A DNA stretch of 5,887 nucleotides from Planctomycetaceae bacterium (GTDB lineage Bacteria > Planctomycetota > Planctomycetia > Pirellulales > JAEUIK01). The notes under the pieces were generated by a model. It was given only the letters and a program-made list of their open reading frames with translations. It did not search any database and was not told where the DNA came from. The stretch lies in NCBI GenBank assembly GCA_016793185.1, contig JAEUIK010000513.1, forward strand, positions 1-5,887, read 5' to 3'. The translations under genes were made by a program, and so were the position numbers. Shown here in pieces: positions 1-5,570 of this stretch (the stretch's first letter is position 1; each line of letters begins with the position of its first letter).

Positions 1-1
1 C

Positions 2-34
2 GGCACGCTCATCGCGGTCCCCCTGGCCGATTGA
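2..34 (+). CDS. possible C-terminal end of a plus-strand gene (partial)
   Basis: Frame 2 reads GTLIAVPLAD and then a TGA stop. Nine of the ten third codon positions are G or C, as in the real genes of this window, and the stop lies 3 bp before the convergent lipoprotein stop. This would be the last ten residues of a gene whose body lies to the left; nothing can be said of its function. The alternative is a minus-strand gene starting at the ATG on positions 12-10 (MSVP...), with a purine-rich AGGGGG about 6 nt upstream, just downstream of the lipoprotein gene. Both readings rest on very little sequence. Confidence 0.35.
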   Translation, partial: GTLIAVPLAD

Positions 35-37
35 GCG

Positions 38-682
38 CTAATTGGCGACCGTCACGCCCCAACTCACGCCGGGTCGCGGACCGCAGGGACGATAACAGGG
101 AGGTCCCCAGCACGGTCCCCAATAGACCGGCGGAGGGGGAGGGTAGTAGTAGGGATCGACGTAGACCGGCACGGGCGTCGCCACCCGCGCCGCTTGCTGC
201 GGGGGCGGCGCCTGCATCGCGGCCACCACGCGCGGCGTGACCCCTTGCTGCTGGAGCACGATCAAGTCCTGCGCTGTCAGCGGGGCGACCATGCCATTGT
301 TGCGCACGTGCGTGGCAATCAAGTCTTCATTGACGCCCGACTTCGTCATTGTCACGACGTCGTCAATCGTCACTGCGCCGGGCTTGATCTGCTGTCCCAG
401 CTGGGCTTCGATCATCGCGCGGTTCTTGGCTTCGACTTCGTCAAAGGCCTGGCCGATGGCGGCGCCGGTGACCGCGCCGAGCCCGCCGCCGATGAGCGTG
501 CCCGCCAGGGTGTTGCCCGTGGCGCTGCCGATGAGCGCGCCCGCTCCGGCGCCGGTCGCTCCGCCGAAGAGCGCGCCCCGATCGGCGGCATATGGAGACA
601 TGCAGCCGGTGGCCGCGAGGCCACTCAGGGCAACCAGGCAGCGAAGCGCGAACCACGGCAGCGGAGCAGTCGCCCGATTCAT
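38..682 (-). CDS. glycine-zipper lipoprotein with Pro/Tyr-rich C-terminus
   Basis: 214 residues, predicted to be exported and lipid-anchored in the cell envelope; the biochemical role is unknown. Residues 1-26 form a signal peptide with an Arg at 3, a hydrophobic stretch (10-25) and a lipobox-like A-T-G-C ending at Cys27 (Ala rather than Leu at -3 makes it less than ideal). Residues 37-78 are a glycine zipper with repeated GxxxG/GxxxA spacing, typical of membrane-inserting envelope proteins. Residues 104-156 hold two copies of a helical pattern, each with a Gly-Val: SGVNEDLIATHV and QGVTPRVVAAM. Residues 168-214 are rich in Pro, Tyr, Trp and Cys, including PYYYPPPPP. The frame is open upstream to 916, but start 682 is chosen because a Shine-Dalgarno site, the signal peptide and a promoter all agree with it; the extension is Arg-rich and contains the promoter. 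The HEAT-like gene lies 243 bp upstream on the same strand. Confidence 0.85.
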   Translation of the reverse strand: MNRATAPLPWFALRCLVALSGLAATGCMSPYAADRGALFGGATGAGAGALIGSATGNTLAGTLIGGGLGAVTGAAIGQAFDEVEAKNRAMIEAQLGQQIKPGAVTIDDVVTMTKSGVNEDLIATHVRNNGMVAPLTAQDLIVLQQQGVTPRVVAAMQAPPPQQAARVATPVPVYVDPYYYPPPPPVYWGPCWGPPCYRPCGPRPGVSWGVTVAN

Positions 683-691
683 CGCGAGACA

Positions 692-696
692 TCCTT
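692..696 (-). promoter_or_regulatory. ribosome binding site of the lipoprotein gene
   Basis: The minus strand reads AAGGA here, 9 nt before the ATG at 682. It decides the start codon: the same frame is open for 78 more codons upstream, but the first ATG of that longer frame lies well upstream of the promoter. Confidence 0.7.
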
Positions 697-706
697 GTCT
701 GGGGGC

Positions 707-722
707 GCGGCAACGGTGCCGC
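707..722 (-). other. small hairpin in the 5' leader of the lipoprotein gene
   Basis: GCGGCA (707-712) and TGCCGC (717-722) form a perfect 6-bp stem around a 4-nt loop. It falls between the predicted transcription start (about 734) and the Shine-Dalgarno site, so it could stabilise the mRNA 5' end. A stem of this length can occur by chance in such GC-rich DNA. Confidence 0.3.
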
Positions 723-740
723 CGGGAAAAGCGGGGGCGG

Positions 741-769
741 ATTATTCCAACCGCCATGCGCCCGGTCAA
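741..769 (-). promoter_or_regulatory. sigma70-type promoter of the lipoprotein gene
   Basis: The minus strand carries TTGACC at 769-764, a 17-bp spacer, and AATAAT at 746-741. Each hexamer matches the consensus (TTGACA, TATAAT) at five of six positions and the spacing is optimal. The predicted start point is near 734, giving a leader of about 50 nt that contains the small hairpin and the ribosome binding site. The promoter shows that the lipoprotein gene can be transcribed independently of the HEAT-like gene upstream. Confidence 0.7.
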
Positions 770-888
770 GGCAGGGCGCAACAGGGGGGAGACAGCTAGC
801 GAAGTGGCTCGCGGGAATGCGTGTGCGAACTCGAGCCAGCCTTCCCAAAGGTCCCGAAGCCGTCGTGCCGGCGGCCAGCCAGAACGCC

Positions 889-911
889 CTGGGGGCCGAA
901 AAGTCCCCCGG
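889..911 (-). terminator. possible weak terminator after the HEAT-like gene
   Basis: CTGGGGG (889-895) and CCCCCGG (905-911) can pair over 7 bp, with one G-T wobble, around a 9-nt loop. The hairpin starts 15 nt past the stop of the minus-strand HEAT-like gene. No T-run follows in the minus direction, so it is not a classical intrinsic terminator; it could be a processing or 3'-end stabilising hairpin. Confidence 0.3.
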
Positions 912-925
912 TTCACCGCTCGCGG

Positions 926-2095
926 TTATTCGCCCGATCCACCCGGTTTAGTTCCGCGCTCGCGCCACTTCTTGATGGCGGACTGCCGCTCGCCGTCGTT
1001 GGCGAACCCCGCGGAGAGAGGAATCACCACCGACTGCGGGTTCTTTTGCAGGAACTTGAAGCCAAAATCGGGATGATTCTCGCCGGCCAGATGGACCAGG
1101 ATCGCCAGGGCGACGTCGCAGACCTCGGTGCGCACCTCTTGCTGGTTGATATTGTTGCTGCCGAGCACGTTGTGATCGTTCAACAGCGGCTCGATCAAGT
1201 TGGCATGCTCGGCCCCGCCAAAGCGGCCGACCACGAGCATGGCATATTGTTGAGCGTACGGTTGAGCCGTGCCCGAGCGCAGGGCCGCCAGAGCCGGATC
1301 GAGGGCCTCGCCCAGCCCGTATTGCAGCGAGAGCATGAAGTTGTGGTACGTCGAAAAAGTGCCGGAGTTGCGTCCGACCCAAGTCCCCAGGAGCTTTCGC
1401 ACCGGCTTCGACCGGCGCGGATCGTTCATGATCTGCTGAAACGCCGGCTGGTAACTGAACGTGTGGAGATAGGATACCAGCGCGTCGGTGACCTGCACGT
1501 CGGCGCGCGTCGCGACAAAGAAGAGCGTCACGACGCTTCCCAGCGGCGCCGCCCGCCGCGCCCGCTGATCGGGCGCAAAGATCACCTGTTGGAGCTGAGC
1601 GCAACGCTGTTGCAGCGCTTCGTCCAACGGGGCGTTCGGAGCGTCGGCCGCCTCGAGCAGATCGGGCTCGGCACGCTGCATCTCGACAAACAACTCGCGC
1701 GCGGCGGGCTCGTCGCCCACCAACTCGCGAAAGCGTTCCCAACCGGGGAGGCTCAGCCCCTCGCTGCCATCCGTATCGGCGGCAAAATCCGCCAGTCGCG
1801 CCCGCAGATCGAGTTCGAGAACGCTGGCAAGCACCCGGCGGCAGCGCCACCGGATTTCGGCATCGTCGGACTGTAGACCTGTCAGGAGGGCCTGCTTGGC
1901 CGGCACGCCAAGCTGCGTCAGTTCGCGCATGGCCCGTTGTCGGACCGGGTAGGAATCGTCTCCCAACTGGCGGACCAGTTCCTGGGCCCGCTGCTGGAGA
2001 CCAGGCTCATCTCCGCGAGCGATGCCGGGAACGAATAGTATCGCACTCAGGGCGAGTGCACCGAGAAACGTCCGGCTGGCGAGGGAACGCCGCAT
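926..2095 (-). CDS. exported HEAT-like repeat protein, planctomycete type
   Basis: 389 residues. Residues 1-28 are a signal peptide (MRRS, hydrophobic 10-23, cleavage likely after A-R-G before Asp29), so the mature protein lies outside the cytoplasmic membrane. Residues 32-96 show HEAT-like helical pairs: QLGDDSYPVRQRAMRELTQL followed by SDDAEIRWRCRRVLASV, the D-x-x-x-R-x-x-A rhythm of HEAT repeats. The segment at 118-145 (GWERFRELVGDEPAARELF...) and the end (NDGERQSAIKKW at 366-377) recall, from memory, a family common in planctomycetes that I cannot name. The middle (185-345) is probably also an alpha-solenoid but lacks clear repeats. No catalytic motif is seen, so a scaffold or binding role is inferred. 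The ATG at 2095 is chosen for its AGGAG site and the signal peptide. It is transcribed divergently from the sulfur genes, 781 bp away, which gives no functional link. Confidence 0.85.
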   Translation of the reverse strand: MRRSLASRTFLGALALSAILFVPGIARGDEPGLQQRAQELVRQLGDDSYPVRQRAMRELTQLGVPAKQALLTGLQSDDAEIRWRCRRVLASVLELDLRARLADFAADTDGSEGLSLPGWERFRELVGDEPAARELFVEMQRAEPDLLEAADAPNAPLDEALQQRCAQLQQVIFAPDQRARRAAPLGSVVTLFFVATRADVQVTDALVSYLHTFSYQPAFQQIMNDPRRSKPVRKLLGTWVGRNSGTFSTYHNFMLSLQYGLGEALDPALAALRSGTAQPYAQQYAMLVVGRFGGAEHANLIEPLLNDHNVLGSNNINQQEVRTEVCDVALAILVHLAGENHPDFGFKFLQKNPQSVVIPLSAGFANDGERQSAIKKWRERGTKPGGSGE

Positions 2096-2104
2096 GGGAT
2101 CCGG

Positions 2105-2109
2105 CTCCT
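2105..2109 (-). promoter_or_regulatory. ribosome binding site of the HEAT-like gene
   Basis: The minus strand reads AGGAG, 9 nt before the ATG at 2095, which supports that start. Confidence 0.7.
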
Positions 2110-2177
2110 GGTTGCGAACTCAGGCGACCCCAGCAACTCACGGTGCGGTGTGATTACAGGGTCCTTTTCACCGCTCC

Positions 2178-2207
2178 ATTGTAGGCAGTCCCCCGGGAAA
2201 TGGTCCA
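2178..2207 (-). promoter_or_regulatory. candidate sigma70-type promoter of the HEAT-like gene
   Basis: The minus strand has TGGACC at 2207-2202 (four of six matches), an 18-bp spacer and TACAAT at 2183-2178 (five of six). Transcription would start near 2171, giving a leader of about 75 nt. A second -10-like hexamer, TGTAAT at 2158-2153, lacks a -35 partner. Confidence 0.45.
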
Positions 2208-2210
2208 GGA

Positions 2211-2480
2211 ATTCGTCGGGCGTCGGCGTCTCCATCCGACCACGGCTGGACCGATACGCTTGTCTGACTGGCGAACTGTGGCGATTAAGTCGCCGCGCCG
2301 GGCGCCAACGGTCGCGCGGGAGCAAGCCGCTGATTTCGTGTCGCGCGCGATAGTTCTGGCGCGCCCGAGCCGACCCTCACCCGGTGGAACCTGCGGAGGC
2401 ACGGGAACGCCAGACCTGCCAGTGGCGCCCCGGCGAAATCTCGGGAGATCCGCCAGTTGTGCGGATGTTTGCGGCGCAGC
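2211..2480. other. left part of the divergent intergenic region, no gene seen
   Basis: Frames are open on both strands here, but their products are Arg/Pro/Ala-rich, begin without a ribosome binding site and resemble no family I know, as expected of non-coding GC-rich DNA. Short hairpins can be drawn, for example GCGGC (2471-2475) with GCCGC (2483-2487). CCTGCGG at 2390-2396 is complementary to CCGCAGG at 2619-2625 in the terminator stem, which could matter if one transcript covered both; a 7-nt match may be chance. Confidence 0.5.
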
Positions 2481-2509
2481 TTGCCGCTCGGGAGCCCGGC
2501 GGCTAAGAT
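2481..2509 (+). promoter_or_regulatory. candidate promoter of the leader/small RNA
   Basis: TTGCCG (2481-2486), a 17-bp spacer and TAAGAT (2504-2509); each hexamer matches the consensus at four of six positions. Transcription would start near 2516 and reach the terminator after about 140 nt. A rival is the extended -10 TGCTAAAGT at 2551-2559, which would give an RNA of about 90 nt beginning at the first hairpin. Both are weak, but they lie where the terminated RNA needs a promoter. Confidence 0.35.
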
Positions 2510-2562
2510 AACACGCACATCGGGATTTGAGGCCGCTTGCAGCCAACATCTGCTAAAGTGCC

Positions 2563-2655
2563 ATTGCCGGTCCGGGGCCTAGCGCCGGTCTGGCAATCCA
2601 GCTGAATCAGAACTCAAGCCGCAGGCGCCGACGGTGCGCGTGCGGTTCTTTTTTT
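2563..2655 (+). ncRNA. candidate structured RNA or leader ending in an intrinsic terminator
   Basis: The first hairpin pairs ATTGCC (2563-2568) with GGCAAT (2592-2597) and CCGG (2572-2575) with CCGG (2585-2588), separated by a symmetrical 3x3 internal loop (GGT/TCT), then a G-G mismatch, a GC/GC pair of base pairs and a CTA loop. A single-stranded linker of about 21 nt follows, then the terminator hairpin with its T-run. No open frame of protein-like character crosses it. I do not recognise a known class: it lacks the cores of SAM-I, cobalamin riboswitches, SRP RNA, tmRNA and tRNA as I remember them. It could be a free small RNA, or the 5' leader of the cystathionine gamma-synthase gene acting as an attenuator. 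The structure was folded by eye only, and the 5' end is uncertain (about 2516 or 2563). Confidence 0.45.
2619..2655 (+). terminator. intrinsic (rho-independent) terminator
   Basis: The outer stem is CCGCA (2619-2623) with TGCGG (2641-2645). After a small asymmetric internal loop, the inner stem is GCGCC (2625-2629) with GGTGC (2633-2637, one G-T wobble) around a GAC loop. The tract TTCTTTTTTT (2646-2655) follows immediately. A run of seven T is conspicuous in DNA of this GC content. The direction is plus-strand only. No protein-coding gene ends upstream on this strand, so it must serve a non-coding or leader transcript. Confidence 0.7.
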
Positions 2656-2799
2656 GGTCGTGTGGTCCGCCGCACGACTCACCAAGCACTTCACGCTCGT
2701 CGATTCTCCGGCGGCGGATCTCGCTCGATGCCCCCCCCTTGGGCGCCCCCGCGCCTCGGGGCAACGACTCGAGGTACGGCGTTGGACACCTCCCGCGAG

Positions 2800-2882
2800 T
2801 TCGACAGCGTTACGAAACTGGACAGCGTTACGAAATCGCAGAGCGCGACACCAGCGCTTCAGAACTGGACAAGGCTATGAAA
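2800..2882 (+). repeat. 18-bp tandem direct repeat plus degenerate third copy at the start codon
   Basis: GACAGCGTTACGAAA occurs at 2803-2817 and again, identical, at 2821-2835, a period of 18 bp. A third unit at 2865-2882 matches the second 18-bp unit (2818-2835) at 14 of 18 positions and spans the ATG at 2877. The period approximates 1.7 helical turns. It could be a set of operator sites controlling the downstream gene, or a leftover of local duplication. The repeats lie outside any likely coding region: read in the gene's frame they would give RYETGQRYE, unlike the family's N-termini. Confidence 0.7.
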
Positions 2883-4082
2883 CACGACGCCTCGCAACCC
2901 CCCCGCGCTTCCCAACTGGGAGGTTCGACGACCGCGGTCCACGCCGGCGAGCAGCGACAAAAGCCGGGTGACGCGATCACCGATCCCATCTTCTGCGCGT
3001 CGACGTACACGTTTCCCGATACGCAAGCCGTCATCGACTTCATCGAGCAAAAGTTGCCGCGCGAAGAGTATGGCCGCTATGGCAACCCCAGCGAGAAGAT
3101 CGTCGAGGCCAAGCTGGCCGAACTGGAAGGCGCCGAAGCGGCAATCCTCTTCACCACCGGCATGTCGGCCTTTGTCGGGTTGCTGATGGCCAAGCTCAAC
3201 GCCGGCGACGAGGTCATCTTTTTCGACGAGTGCTACCACCGCAGTCGCGAGTTTTGCACGAAGCATCTGTCGCGGTTTGGCGTTAAGACGGTGCAAGTCC
3301 GCGCGTGCGATTACGCCGCGATGGAAGCCGCGATCACGCCGCGGACCCGGCTGCTGATCAGCGAATCGCCGACCAACCCGCATCTGAGCGTCGTCGACCT
3401 CGAAAAGTTCGTCGACCTGGGACGCCGCCGCGGCGTCGAAACGCTCATCGATGCCACGTTGGCCACGCCTTACAACCTCCGGCCGATCGCGGCGGGGGTC
3501 GACTACGTGCTGCACTCGGCCACCAAGTACCTGGCCGGGCACAACGACCTCTTGGCCGGGGTTCTGGCAGGCTCGCGGGAAAAACTTGAGCCAGTCCGCA
3601 AGCTCCGCGGCATTCTGGGGACGATCAATTCGCCGCACAACATCTACCTGCTGCAACGTGGCCTGAAAACGTTCGAGCTGCGCATCGAACGCCATAACGC
3701 CAATGGCCTGGCCGTCGCGCGGTTTCTCGACCAGCACCCGCGGATCGAGAAGGTGTACTATCCTGGACTCGAGTCGCACCCCTACTTCGAGGTTGCCCAA
3801 CGCACCATGCGCGGCTTCGGCGGACTGGTCACGTTCCTGGTCCGCGACGCCGATTGGCGGCAGACGGCCGCGGTTGTCGACGCCTGCCGCATTCCGCGGA
3901 TCGCGCCCAGCCTGGGAGGCGTCGAATCCTTGATCGAACAACCGTTGGTGATGAGTTACTTCGAATGCACGCCCGAGGATCGACAGCGATTCGGCATTCC
4001 GGACAACATGATTCGCCTGTCGTGCGGCATCGAGAACAGCGAGGATCTGATCGCCGACCTCGCGCAGGCCTTGGCGCAGTAG
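2877..4082 (+). CDS. metB: cystathionine gamma-synthase-like PLP enzyme, plant type
   Basis: 401 residues, close to the family norm, cytoplasmic. It belongs to the Cys/Met-metabolism PLP-dependent family. The likely reaction joins cysteine to an activated homoserine (O-succinyl-, O-acetyl- or, as in plants, O-phosphohomoserine) to give cystathionine. Visible landmarks: Tyr65 and Arg67 in YGRYGNP (phosphate contacts to the neighbouring subunit), Gly95-Met96, Tyr120 (ring stacking), Asp192 (pyridine nitrogen), Ser214 and the Schiff-base Lys217 in HSATKYLAGHND, and Arg380 (substrate carboxylate). The motifs EYGRYGNP, ESPTNP, IAPSLGGVES and the C-terminal EQP..MSY resemble plant cystathionine gamma-synthase as I recall it more than E. 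coli MetB. The frame is open from 2634, but the extension is Arg/Pro-rich and crosses the terminator, so ATG 2877 is taken; its AAGG lies only 2 nt upstream, so the ribosome site is poor. A lyase or sulfhydrylase role cannot be excluded. Confidence 0.88.
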   Translation: MKHDASQPPRASQLGGSTTAVHAGEQRQKPGDAITDPIFCASTYTFPDTQAVIDFIEQKLPREEYGRYGNPSEKIVEAKLAELEGAEAAILFTTGMSAFVGLLMAKLNAGDEVIFFDECYHRSREFCTKHLSRFGVKTVQVRACDYAAMEAAITPRTRLLISESPTNPHLSVVDLEKFVDLGRRRGVETLIDATLATPYNLRPIAAGVDYVLHSATKYLAGHNDLLAGVLAGSREKLEPVRKLRGILGTINSPHNIYLLQRGLKTFELRIERHNANGLAVARFLDQHPRIEKVYYPGLESHPYFEVAQRTMRGFGGLVTFLVRDADWRQTAAVVDACRIPRIAPSLGGVESLIEQPLVMSYFECTPEDRQRFGIPDNMIRLSCGIENSEDLIADLAQALAQ

Positions 4083-4241
4083 TCGAAGGGGCGATCGCCG
4101 CGCGGGATTTTCACCGGGATTCATGGCCAACTCGCCGCTACGGTTTGAACCCGGCACGGCCTGAAGTGAACTAACCGTCGTGCCTGCCCGTCGTTGACTG
4201 GCGACGTGCCGCGGCGCCCACGACATGCCCCGAGACGCACT

Positions 4242-4246
4242 GAGGT
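4242..4246 (+). promoter_or_regulatory. ribosome binding site of the second sulfur gene
   Basis: GAGGT lies 10 nt before ATG 4257. It supports that start over the longer reading from TTG 4194, whose extra 21 residues are Arg/Pro-rich. I see no convincing terminator or promoter in the 174-bp gap 4083-4256, so co-transcription with the gene upstream is possible. Confidence 0.6.
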
Positions 4247-4256
4247 TGACGCTTCC

Positions 4257-5402
4257 ATGCAGTTCCGTACCCGCGCGATCCATGTTGGACAGGCCTGCGA
4301 TCCGGCGACCGGCGCCGTGGTTCCCCCCCTGTACCTGGCGACCACGTTCGTGCAGCGCGCCGCCGGCGAAGCCGCCGAGTTTGATTACTCGCGCAGCGGA
4401 AACCCCACGCGCAAGGCGTTTGAGACGACGTTGGCCTCGCTGGAAGGAGGCTGTGGGAGCCTGGCGTTCGCATCCGGTATGGCAGCCACGCATTGCGTTT
4501 CGATGCTGCTGGAGCCCGGCGATCACGTCGTGGCCGGAGCCGACATTTACGGTGGCACCTATCGGCTGCTGCACAAGATCGCCAGCCGCGCGGGAGTGCG
4601 CGTCACGCTGGCTTCCTCGCAGCACCTCGACCAGCTCGCCGCGGCGATCAATCCCCGCACCAGGCTGATTTGGATCGAGAGTCCTGGTAATCCCCTCCTG
4701 TCGATCACCGACCTGGCCGGCTGTGCCGAGCTGGCGCACCGTCACGGCGCCTGGCTCGGCGTCGACAACACCTTTGCCACGCCGGTCCTCACGCGTCCGC
4801 TGGAGTTCGGAGCCGACATCGTCATGCACTCGGCCACCAAGTACCTGGGGGGGCACAGTGACGTGCTGGGGGGGGCCTTGGTGGTGCAAAATCCGGAGTT
4901 GCTCGCGCAGCTCTATTTCATTCAGAATGCCACGGGAGGCGTCATGGCCCCCTGGGAATCGTTCTTGTGCTCGCGCGGCCTGAAGACGCTGGAACTCCGC
5001 GTCCGCGAGCAATGCCGCACGGCGCAGTTGATCGCCGACTATCTGTCGACGCACTCTCAGGTCGAACGCGTGCTCTACCCCGGGCTCGCCAGTCATCCGG
5101 GTCACGAGTTGGCGCGCCGGCAAATGCAGGGGGGCTTTGGCGCGATGCTGAGCTTCGAGATCCGCGCGGACTTTGCCGCCGCCAAGCGGTTCGTCGAAAG
5201 CACGCGCTTGTTTCAACTGGCTGTCAGCCTGGGGTCGGTCGAATCGCTGATCGAGCAGCCGGCCTCCATGTCGCACGCGAGCTATGACCCCGCCGACCGA
5301 CAGGCCCACGGGATCTCCGATGGCCTGGTGCGGCTGAGCGTGGGGCTCGAAGCCTTCGAGGATCTGCGCGCCGATCTGGAGCAGGCGTTCGCGGCCCTCT
5401 AG
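4257..5402 (+). CDS. cystathionine gamma-lyase-like PLP enzyme (gamma-/beta-lyase or methionine gamma-lyase alternatives)
   Basis: 381 residues, full length for the Cys/Met-metabolism PLP family, cytoplasmic, and paralogous to the gene just upstream. Landmarks: Tyr44 and Arg46 in YSRSGNPTR, Tyr98 in IYGGTYRL, Asp170 in VDNTFATP, Schiff-base Lys195 in HSATKYLGGHSD, and Arg359 in LVRLSVGLE. YSRSGNPTR and YGGT are typical of cystathionine gamma-lyase and bacterial gamma-synthase, and GFGAMLSFE recalls E. coli MetB. At residue 323 the motif reads LAVSLG, where those enzymes usually have LAESLG (Glu339 in human cystathionine gamma-lyase); valine here is what I recall in methionine gamma-lyase. However, the Cys typical of methionine gamma-lyase is Gly100 here. 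The most economical role is cleaving the cystathionine made by its neighbour, to cysteine (gamma) or homocysteine (beta), but substrate and direction remain open. Family assignment is firm, the exact activity is not. Confidence 0.85.
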   Translation: MQFRTRAIHVGQACDPATGAVVPPLYLATTFVQRAAGEAAEFDYSRSGNPTRKAFETTLASLEGGCGSLAFASGMAATHCVSMLLEPGDHVVAGADIYGGTYRLLHKIASRAGVRVTLASSQHLDQLAAAINPRTRLIWIESPGNPLLSITDLAGCAELAHRHGAWLGVDNTFATPVLTRPLEFGADIVMHSATKYLGGHSDVLGGALVVQNPELLAQLYFIQNATGGVMAPWESFLCSRGLKTLELRVREQCRTAQLIADYLSTHSQVERVLYPGLASHPGHELARRQMQGGFGAMLSFEIRADFAAAKRFVESTRLFQLAVSLGSVESLIEQPASMSHASYDPADRQAHGISDGLVRLSVGLEAFEDLRADLEQAFAAL

Positions 5403-5538
5403 CCCGTGTCGGCCGATGCCGCCCGCGGGGTTCAAGCGCTCCACTGCCCCACACCCGCGCACGGCGTCCCGCCGCGCCTCGCTGCCAGCGTTCCGCCTGC
5501 CAGCATTTCATTCGCTGTCTTGTGAGGCTGCGTTGATT

Positions 5539-5570
5539 GGAAAAACCTTGCTGATTTCAGTGACTTTTCC
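5539..5570. repeat. inverted repeat upstream of the exported-protein gene
   Basis: GGAAAA (5539-5544) is mirrored by TTTTCC (5565-5570) across 20 nt, and CTGATTTCAG near its centre (5551-5560) is itself a dyad. The stretch is AT-richer than its surroundings, which suits an operator or promoter region, but I could not fit a convincing -35/-10 pair. Confidence 0.35.

Noticed and set aside
2381..2425. A possible cobalamin riboswitch, from AGACCTGCC (2412-2420) resembling the end of a B12 box and a GCCACTG on the opposite strand
   Set aside because: The B12 box is incomplete (the GGAG part is missing), GCCACTG lies on the other strand in the wrong order, and I find no other conserved core elements nearby.
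2154..2549. Overlapping open frames of about 70-130 codons on both strands of the divergent intergenic region
   Set aside because: Their products are Arg/Pro/Ala-rich without known motifs or ribosome sites, and one would contain the candidate promoters; they look like chance frames in GC-rich DNA.
2634..2876. An 81-residue N-terminal extension of the cystathionine gamma-synthase, starting at GTG 2634
   Set aside because: It would start inside the terminator hairpin, translate the T-run as FFFW, and add an Arg/Pro-rich segment unlike the family; ATG 2877 gives the usual length.
4090..4099. The palindrome GGCGATCGCC just after the cystathionine gamma-synthase stop, reminiscent of the cyanobacterial HIP1 octamer
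   Set aside because: A single copy in a GC-rich window is expected by chance, the rest of the window does not suggest a cyanobacterium, and with no loop or T-run it is not a terminator.
3511..4848. An identical 24-nt stretch around the PLP lysine codons of the two sulfur genes (3511-3534 and 4825-4848), as a hint of gene conversion
   Set aside because: It covers the most conserved motif of the family and shared codon preference is enough to explain it; the flanking sequence diverges at once.
2859..5462. An 867-codon open frame on the minus strand, antisense to both sulfur genes
   Set aside because: Both plus-strand genes lie in the same frame (starts 2877 and 4257 differ by a multiple of 3), and codons that would be stops in the opposite frame (TTA, CTA, TCA) are rare in them, so one antisense frame stays open by composition. 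The product lacks family motifs, while the sense proteins carry full catalytic residue sets.
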